9,853 nucleotides of DNA from the NCBI GenBank assembly GCA_000437495.1, contig FR897837.1, positions 1 through 9,853 on the forward strand, given 5' to 3'. The notes beneath the pieces are model-generated. The model searched no databases, was not told where the DNA came from, and saw only the letters and a program-made list of their open reading frames with translations. A program made the translations under genes and the position numbers. The stretch is from Prevotella sp. CAG:485. GTDB lineage: Bacteria > Bacteroidota > Bacteroidia > Bacteroidales > Muribaculaceae. Positions 6,047-9,853 of the stretch are shown here, piece by piece (the stretch's first letter is position 1; each line of letters opens with the position of its first letter).

Positions 6047-7129
6047 ATGAAAGAAGAGGTAAGACTCATGAAGGGTAACGAGGCAATAGCCCACGCCGCC
6101 ATACGCTACGGCTGCGACGGATATTTCGGATACCCTATCACTCCGCAGAGCGAAGTACTTGAAACTCTTGAAGAGCTGATGCCGTGGGAAACCACGGGCA
6201 TGACGGTGCTTCAGGCCGAGAGCGAGGTAGCCGCCATCAATATGGTATACGGCGGTGCCGCATCGGGCAAAGCAGTGATGACGTCGTCGTCGAGCCCGGG
6301 CGTGAGCCTCAAGCAGGAAGGCATCAGCTACATAGCAGCAGCCTCACTGCCGGCACTGGTGCTCAACGTAATGCGCGGAGGACCGGGTCTGGGAACCATA
6401 CAGCCCTCGCAGGCCGACTATTTCCAGGCTACCAAGGGCGGCGGCCACGGCGACTATCACCTGATTGTTCTGGCCCCGAGCACCGTGCAGGAAATGGTAG
6501 ACTTCGTAGGCCTGGGCTTTGACCTGGCATTCAAATATTGCACTCCGTCGATGATACTGGCCGACGGCATCGTGGGCCAGATGATGGAGAAAGTGGTGCT
6601 GCCCGACTTCCGTCCGCGCCGTACCGACGACGAAATACGCCGCGAATGTCCGTGGGCAACCACCGGACGCAAAAACGGCCGCAAACGCAACGTCGTCACC
6701 AGCCTGGAGCTGGAATCGGCCCGCATGGAGGTTATCAACCATGAGCTGCAGGCCAAATACCGCGAGATAGAACGCATGGAGACCCGCTGGGAGGAAATAG
6801 GCGTTGAAGGTGCCGACTACCTGATGGTAGCCTTCGGCTCGGTGGCCCGTATATGCGACAAAGCCCGCGAGCTGGCCGCCGAACAGGGCATCAAAGTGGG
6901 CATCGTGCGCCCCATCACCCTGTGGCCCTTCCCCACCGACGCCATCGCCAAAGCCGCCGAGGGCAAGAAAGGTATCCTCTGCGTAGAGCTTAACGCCGGC
7001 CAGATGATAGAAGATGTGCGCCTTGCCGTGCACGACCGTCTGCCCGTAGAACACTTCGGCCGCCTGGGCGGTATCATCCCCAGCCCCGATGAAGTGCTCG
7101 ACGCCCTGAAGGAGAAAATCATCAAATAA
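6047..7129 (+). CDS. vorB: 2-oxoacid:ferredoxin oxidoreductase alpha subunit (VorB/KorA type)
   Basis: 360 residues. With the beta subunit it oxidatively decarboxylates a 2-oxoacid to acyl-CoA and CO2, reducing ferredoxin; cytoplasmic. Seen: YFGYPITPQSE (26-36, substrate and TPP site region), QAESEVAAINMVYGGAASGK (56-75), MTSSSSPGVSLKQEGISYIAAA (78-99), RGGPGLGTIQPSQADYFQ (110-127), and a C-terminal transketolase-like domain II from about 240 (YLMVAFGSVARI, GIVRPITLWPFP, VELNAGQMIEDVRLAV). The sequence closely matches, from memory, Bacteroides proteins annotated as 3-methyl-2-oxobutanoate dehydrogenase subunit VorB. Branched-chain oxoacids (valine, leucine, isoleucine fermentation) are thus likely substrates, but 2-oxoglutarate cannot be excluded by sequence. 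The ATG at 6047 is supported by the conserved EEVRLMKGNEA start. korB follows after 35 bases. Confidence 0.95.
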   Translation: MKEEVRLMKGNEAIAHAAIRYGCDGYFGYPITPQSEVLETLEELMPWETTGMTVLQAESEVAAINMVYGGAASGKAVMTSSSSPGVSLKQEGISYIAAASLPALVLNVMRGGPGLGTIQPSQADYFQATKGGGHGDYHLIVLAPSTVQEMVDFVGLGFDLAFKYCTPSMILADGIVGQMMEKVVLPDFRPRRTDDEIRRECPWATTGRKNGRKRNVVTSLELESARMEVINHELQAKYREIERMETRWEEIGVEGADYLMVAFGSVARICDKARELAAEQGIKVGIVRPITLWPFPTDAIAKAAEGKKGILCVELNAGQMIEDVRLAVHDRLPVEHFGRLGGIIPSPDEVLDALKEKIIK

Positions 7130-7164
7130 GCAGTAGCAACCCACCTCTAACCAAATCTGAATCA

Positions 7165-7926
7165 ATGGAAATCAACGATATAATCCGCCCGGAGAATAAG
7201 GTCTATTCCAAGCCTGAACTCCTTGAGGAAGTGCACATGCACTACTGCCCGGGCTGCTCTCACGGCGTCATCCATAAACTGGTGGCCGAAGTGGTGGCCG
7301 AACTGGGCCTTACAGACCGCACCATAGGCATCTCGCCGGTAGGCTGCGCCGTCTTCGCATACAACTACATAGACGTGGACTGGGTAGAAGCCGCCCACGG
7401 CCGCGCACCCGCGGTAGCCACCGCCATCAGCCGTCTGTGGCCTGAAAACGTGGTGTTCACCTATCAGGGCGACGGCGATATGTCGGCCATAGGCACCGCC
7501 GAATCCATCCACGCCGCCAACCGTGGCGAGAACATAGTGATGATCTTCGTCAACAACGCAATCTACGGCATGACCGGCGGCCAGATGGCCCCCACCACCC
7601 TCATAGGCCAGAAAACTGCCACCACACCCTACGGTCGCCGCGTTGACCTCAACGGACACCCGCTGGAAATCACCAACCTGATGAAGGAACTCGACGGCAC
7701 TTGCTACGTAACCCGTCAGGCCGTACATACTCCCGCGGCAGTGCGCAAAACTAAAGCCGCTCTGAAAAAAGCCTTCGAAAACGCTATAGCCAAAAAAGGC
7801 ACCAGCGTGGTGGAAGTAGTGTCTACCTGCAACACAGGCTGGAAACTCAGCCCCGAGAAAGCAAACCAGTGGATGGCCGAACACATGTTCGAGAAATATC
7901 CCCTCGGCGATCTGAAAAACAACTAA
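7165..7926 (+). CDS. korB: 2-oxoacid:ferredoxin oxidoreductase beta subunit (TPP-binding)
   Basis: 253 residues. Carries the thiamine pyrophosphate site of the complex. HYCPGCSHG (26-34) and SPVGCAVFAY (57-66) hold conserved cysteines of this family. The TPP/Mg motif runs from GDGD (102-105) to NN (130-131), followed by the family signature NAIYGMTGGQMAPTT (131-145). This type of beta subunit normally binds TPP and often a [4Fe-4S] cluster; whether a cluster is bound here cannot be told from sequence alone. The length is usual for short KorB/VorA proteins. The start at ATG 7165 sits just after the vorB stop (35 bases), and korC follows after 13 bases, so translation is probably coupled along one mRNA. 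Confidence 0.95.
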   Translation: MEINDIIRPENKVYSKPELLEEVHMHYCPGCSHGVIHKLVAEVVAELGLTDRTIGISPVGCAVFAYNYIDVDWVEAAHGRAPAVATAISRLWPENVVFTYQGDGDMSAIGTAESIHAANRGENIVMIFVNNAIYGMTGGQMAPTTLIGQKTATTPYGRRVDLNGHPLEITNLMKELDGTCYVTRQAVHTPAAVRKTKAALKKAFENAIAKKGTSVVEVVSTCNTGWKLSPEKANQWMAEHMFEKYPLGDLKNN

Positions 7927-7939
7927 TTCCCTGTCAACA

Positions 7940-8479
7940 ATGAAAGAAGAAATCATCATAGCCGGTTTCGGCGGACAAGGTGTACTGTCGATGGGCAAGA
8001 TACTGGCCTACTCGGGCCTTATGGACGACAAAGAGGTAACGTGGATGCCCAGCTACGGCCCGGAACAGCGCGGCGGCACCGCCAACGTAACCGTCATACT
8101 CAGCGACGAGAAAATCTCTTCGCCGGTACTCGACAAATACGACGTGGTGATAGCCCTCAACCAACAGAGCCTCGATAAGTTCGGTCCCAAAGTGAAACCC
8201 GGCGGCATACTTATCTACGACACGGACGGCATCCATAACCCGTGCCATCGCGACGACATCACCATCTACCCCATCGACGCTATGGGCGCCACGCTGGCCA
8301 TAGGCAACTCCAAAGCCTACAACATGATTGTGATGGGCGCACTGCTGGAGGTGATGCCCTACAAGCTCCCGATGGAGAACGTGATAAAGGGCCTGAAGAA
8401 ATCACTGCCCGAACGCCACCACAAACTCATTCCGATGAATGAGCAGGCCATAGAAAAAGGCCGCGAACTGGTGAAATAA
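7940..8479 (+). CDS. korC: 2-oxoacid:ferredoxin oxidoreductase gamma subunit
   Basis: 179 residues, the normal size of the gamma subunit (catalytic domain III family). This domain closes over the active site and helps bind coenzyme A. Seen: IIIAGFGGQGVLSMGK (5-20, with the GxGGQGV loop) and PSYGPEQRGGTANVTV (37-52), the two strongest family signatures. Last gene of the operon; the 13-base gap after korB and the terminator 20 bases after its stop define the operon end. The order delta-alpha-beta-gamma is that of typical kor/vor operons in Bacteroidales. Ile codon ATA is frequent here, as in the neighbours, so there is no sign of recent transfer. Confidence 0.95.
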   Translation: MKEEIIIAGFGGQGVLSMGKILAYSGLMDDKEVTWMPSYGPEQRGGTANVTVILSDEKISSPVLDKYDVVIALNQQSLDKFGPKVKPGGILIYDTDGIHNPCHRDDITIYPIDAMGATLAIGNSKAYNMIVMGALLEVMPYKLPMENVIKGLKKSLPERHHKLIPMNEQAIEKGRELVK

Positions 8480-8498
8480 AACGCCGCGCCAAAAAAGG

Positions 8499-8545
8499 GG
8501 CCGGGAGGCTTTGAGGCTGAGGCTCTTTTGGGGAGCCCGGCCTTT
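8499..8545 (+). terminator. Intrinsic terminator of the kor/vor operon
   Basis: GGCCGGG (8499-8505) pairs with CCCGGCC (8536-8542) across a 30-base loop, followed by TTT. On the other strand the same stem runs into six T's (complement of 8491-8496), so it may be stronger in reverse. The loop contains AGGCT repeats. Confidence 0.7.
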
Positions 8546-8760
8546 AGAGGCTTGCTTGAGAGAGGCTTGGCCTTGGAGAGCCCTTTTAGGGAGCTTAAAG
8601 AGCTTAGGGAATTTAAGGAGCTTAAGGCCTTTGAGGACACCGGCCTGCTGAGCCTTGCCTTGAAGGGCTGCTTGGGGGCTGGCGCCTGCCGAGCTGAGAG
8701 GCTTGCCTTGGATGGGCTTGGCTTTAGAGGCCTTAGAGCTTAAGAGCCCTGCCGAGAGCT
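8546..8760. repeat. Degenerate short repeats, GAGCTTAAG and GAGGCTTGG types
   Basis: The clearest part has TTA at 8586, 8595, 8604, 8613 and 8622, exactly nine apart (GAGCTTAAA, GAGCTTAGG, GAGCTTAAG). The rest is a looser mixture of GAGGCTT, GCCTTG and GCTTAGAG words to about 8745. A TTG-started frame from 8528 to 8743 only spells the repeats (ELK, EFK, ELK) and is not considered a gene. Confidence 0.7.
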
Positions 8761-8803
8761 GACAAAATTAGCGGCTAAGGCTCCGGGCGGCGCAAAAGAA
8801 AAA

Positions 8804-8893
8804 TAGATTTGGTCAACGATAGACCTGATACTCCCAAGACTGTTTCATCGTGATGCTTCGGGCGGGCAGTGATGCTCGCCCGAAGTAATTTTT
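8804..8893 (+). ncRNA. Candidate small RNA with own -7 box and terminator
   Basis: TAGATTTG at 8804-8811 matches TAnnTTTG, predicting a start near 8818. A strong hairpin follows: 8856-8868 pairs with 8873-8885 (13 bp, one G-U) around the GNRA-type loop GTGA, then TAATTTTT to 8893. This would give a transcript of about 75 bases. The 38 bases before the hairpin are not repeat-like and contrast with the repetitive flanks. No -33 TTG is seen. No similarity to a known RNA family is recognised. Alternatively, the hairpin ends a longer transcript, or a short frame ending LVNDRPDTPKTVSS (stop at about 8853) is a gene remnant. Confidence 0.45.
8856..8893 (+). terminator. Strong intrinsic terminator hairpin
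   Basis: A 13-bp stem with one G-U pair, GTGA tetraloop and a TAATTTTT tail. It is the best-formed terminator in the right half, yet no protein gene lies within 370 bases upstream, which is the main reason to suspect an RNA gene. Confidence 0.85.
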
Positions 8894-8924
8894 GCGCACC
8901 CACGGCCCCGCCTTTTGCACCCGC

Positions 8925-8966
8925 GGTAGCTGTGGTAGCTGCGGTAGCTACGGTAGCTATGGTAGC
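8925..8966. repeat. Nine-base tandem repeat, GGTAGCTnn type
   Basis: TAG at 8927, 8936, 8945, 8954 and 8963, exactly nine apart (GGTAGCTGT, GGTAGCTGC, GGTAGCTAC, GGTAGCTAT). Same unit as 2305-2356, over 6 kb away. Confidence 0.9.
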
Positions 8967-8997
8967 AAGAAAAGCGGCGAAAGCGAGAAAGCAGCCC

Positions 8998-9035
8998 CGA
9001 GGCTAAAGCCTTCGCCGGCACCAAAATTATGGCAA
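8998..9035. repeat. 38-bp dispersed repeat, copy 2
   Basis: Differs from 5370-5407 at a single base (ATGG for ATAG near the 3' end). Same orientation. Again near a nine-base array: here it follows the GGTAGCT array, while copy 1 precedes a GCTAAAT array. Confidence 0.85.
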
Positions 9036-9117
9036 CTGAAAAGCCAAGGAAGGCGAGGGAAGAAGGGTGCGGCAAAAGGGGCGGCAGGAGAGCAAAAGCG
9101 AAAAAGGCAGGAAAGGG

Positions 9118-9148
9118 GGCGCTAAAGCGCCGAGCCAACACAAATTTG
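9118..9148. repeat. 31-bp hairpin repeat, copy a
   Basis: GGCGCT-AA-AGCGCC (a 6-bp stem with a two-base loop) followed by GAGCCAACACAAATTTG. It matches 9175-9205 at 28 of 31 positions, 57 bases apart. The layout, a GCTAAAGC palindrome then GCC, CAC and an AAATT tail, parallels the 38-bp repeat. Confidence 0.8.
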
Positions 9149-9174
9149 GGAGGGAGCTTAGGGCGGCAAAAAGG

Positions 9175-9205
9175 GGCGCTGAAGCGCTCAGCCAACACAA
9201 ATTTG
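9175..9205. repeat. 31-bp hairpin repeat, copy b
   Basis: GGCGCTGAAGCGCTC then AGCCAACACAAATTTG. The loop base and two stem-side bases differ from copy a, keeping a GCGCT/AGCGC core stem, so the hairpin seems maintained. Confidence 0.8.
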
Positions 9206-9311
9206 AGAGCAAGCAGAGAAGCGGCTAAGGGGGCGGCTAAGGGGCGGCGGAGAGGAGAGGGCCGCAAGCAGAGGCTGCAAGGGAAAGGGCTTCGAGGAAA
9301 GGAGCGAGGGA

Positions 9312-9356
9312 AACATAAAAAACATAAATTACATACGAAACATAAGTTACATAAAA
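9312..9356. repeat. Nine-base tandem repeat, CATAAnnnn type
   Basis: CAT at 9314, 9323, 9332, 9341 and 9350, exactly nine apart (CATAAATTA, CATACGAAA, CATAAGTTA). Same unit as the right arm of 2413-2453, here without an inverted partner. Confidence 0.9.
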
Positions 9357-9545
9357 GGGCGGCAAGGGAGAAAGCGGCAAGGAGAGGCGGCGGCAAGAGG
9401 CGGCGGAAAAGGCGGCAAGAGAGAAAGGCGGCGGGAAGGGGGAAAGGCGGCAGCAGCGGCGGAAAAGGGGGCGCAGGGAGGCGGGAGGAGAGGGAAAGAG
9501 AGGGAAAGAGAGGGAGGAGAGGGAAAAAGGAAGGGAGGGGGGAAA
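9353..9545. other. 193-base thymine-free, purine-rich tract
   Basis: The + strand has no T from 9353 to 9545 and about 21 C's, so it is close to 90% purine. It is built from GGCGGCAAG-like and AGAGGGAAAG-like words, the latter repeated at about ten-base period near 9490-9520. The region from 9036 is also purine-rich but contains T. Frames open on the minus strand here encode Pro/Leu/Phe/Ser-rich low-complexity sequence and are rejected as genes. The tract ends just before the next promoter. Confidence 0.85.
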
Positions 9546-9561
9546 TTTTTTTGGGGAGGGG

Positions 9562-9592
9562 TTGCGGGGAAAGGGAATTTTTTGTAACTTTG
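9562..9592 (+). promoter_or_regulatory. Bacteroidetes-type promoter for the right-edge gene
   Basis: TTG (9562-9564), 20 bases, then TAACTTTG (9585-9592). The spacing and the TTTTTGTAACTTTG core are the same as in the frr promoter. The predicted start is near 9599, which coincides with the first ATG. Confidence 0.8.
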
Positions 9593-9598
9593 GGGGTT

Positions 9599-9853
9599 AT
9601 GAAGGAATCTACGATGGTGAGGAGAATGGATGCCTCGGAATTGGGGGCTAAGGGGCGTATTATGACCAAAATAAGGGATTTGGCTCAAGAGGAAATGGTG
9701 AGCAAGGAAATGGCTCAAAGGGAATTGGTGAGAGAAGAAAAAGGGGCTATGGGGGCTGAGGCTAAAAGGATGGCTATGGCTCAGAAGCGAAAGGTGGCTA
9801 AAGCTATGGGGGCTGAGGCTGAGGCTATGGGCGCTGAGACTATGGAGGCTAAG
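9599..9853 (+). CDS. Partial open frame of unknown function, runs off the window
   Basis: 85 codons without a stop to the window end. The predicted protein is Met/Ala/Glu/Lys-rich, highly charged and probably helical; no known domain is recognised. Residues 28-47 hold a decapeptide duplication, LAQEEMVSKE then MAQRELVREE, encoded by a 30-base direct repeat at 9681-9740 (24 of 30 identical). After residue 50 the sequence dissolves into GCTATGGGGGCTGAG-like repeats with steps of six and nine bases (AMGAEA, AEAMGAE). The ATG at 9599 sits only six bases after the -7 box, implying a leaderless or nearly leaderless mRNA; ATG 9662 (MTKIRDLAQEE) is an alternative start. It could be a real gene with a repeat-expanded N-terminus, or repeat DNA that happens to stay open. 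Confidence 0.45.
   Translation, partial: MKESTMVRRMDASELGAKGRIMTKIRDLAQEEMVSKEMAQRELVREEKGAMGAEAKRMAMAQKRKVAKAMGAEAEAMGAETMEAK

Noticed and set aside
8528..8743. 71-codon frame after the kor/vor operon
   Set aside because: TTG start, overlaps the operon terminator, and the sequence simply spells GAGCTTAAG-type repeats.
8845..9718. Long Pro/Leu/Ser-rich minus-strand frames
   Set aside because: They are the complement of the purine-rich tract and cross the candidate sRNA terminator, the repeats and the right-edge promoter; no signal peptide or domain.

Overview
The window looks like chromosomal DNA of a Bacteroidales gut bacterium, most likely Muribaculaceae or a relative. The reasons are the Bacteroidetes-type promoters (a -7 box of the form TAnnTTTG, in the best cases about 19-20 bases after a TTG/TTTG), Bacteroides-like RRF, sirtuin and 2-oxoacid oxidoreductase proteins, secreted proteins ending in a T9SS-like C-terminal segment, and the near absence of Shine-Dalgarno sites. 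The taxonomic call is inference.

Layout. 1-174: unassigned left edge and a strong bidirectional terminator. 175-2058 (-): secreted protein of unknown function with its own promoter. 2239-2637: intergenic region full of nine-base tandem repeats, ending in the frr promoter. 2638-3939 (+): frr (ribosome recycling factor), then a class III sirtuin. 4043-4678 (-): Crp/Fnr-family regulator, running head to head into the 5'-truncated tail of a secreted protein (4635-5273, +). The two coding regions overlap at their 5' ends, which marks a rearrangement or assembly junction near 4640-4670. 5274-5765: terminator, repeats, a 22-bp palindrome, a promoter and a long leader. 5766-8479 (+): four-gene operon for a CoA-forming 2-oxoacid:ferredoxin oxidoreductase (delta, alpha, beta, gamma), ending in a terminator. 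8480-9598: 1.1 kb without a convincing protein gene, holding period-9 repeats, a candidate small RNA with promoter and terminator, four related hairpin elements and a 193-base stretch without thymine. 9562-9853: a strong promoter and the start of an open frame that leaves the window.

How the genes work together. The clear metabolic unit is the korD-vorB-korB-korC operon, which oxidatively decarboxylates a 2-oxoacid (branched-chain or 2-oxoglutarate) to acyl-CoA and passes electrons to ferredoxin, as expected in an anaerobe. A palindrome with Crp/Fnr-like geometry lies upstream of its promoter. frr and the sirtuin are probably cotranscribed.

The most unusual features are the nine-base-period arrays in nearly every large intergenic gap, the head-to-head junction, the putative sRNA, the repeat family at 5370/8998/9118/9175, and the base-composition break inside the first gene. 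I found no CRISPR array, complete mobile element, tRNA or rRNA, and no clearly new multi-gene system.
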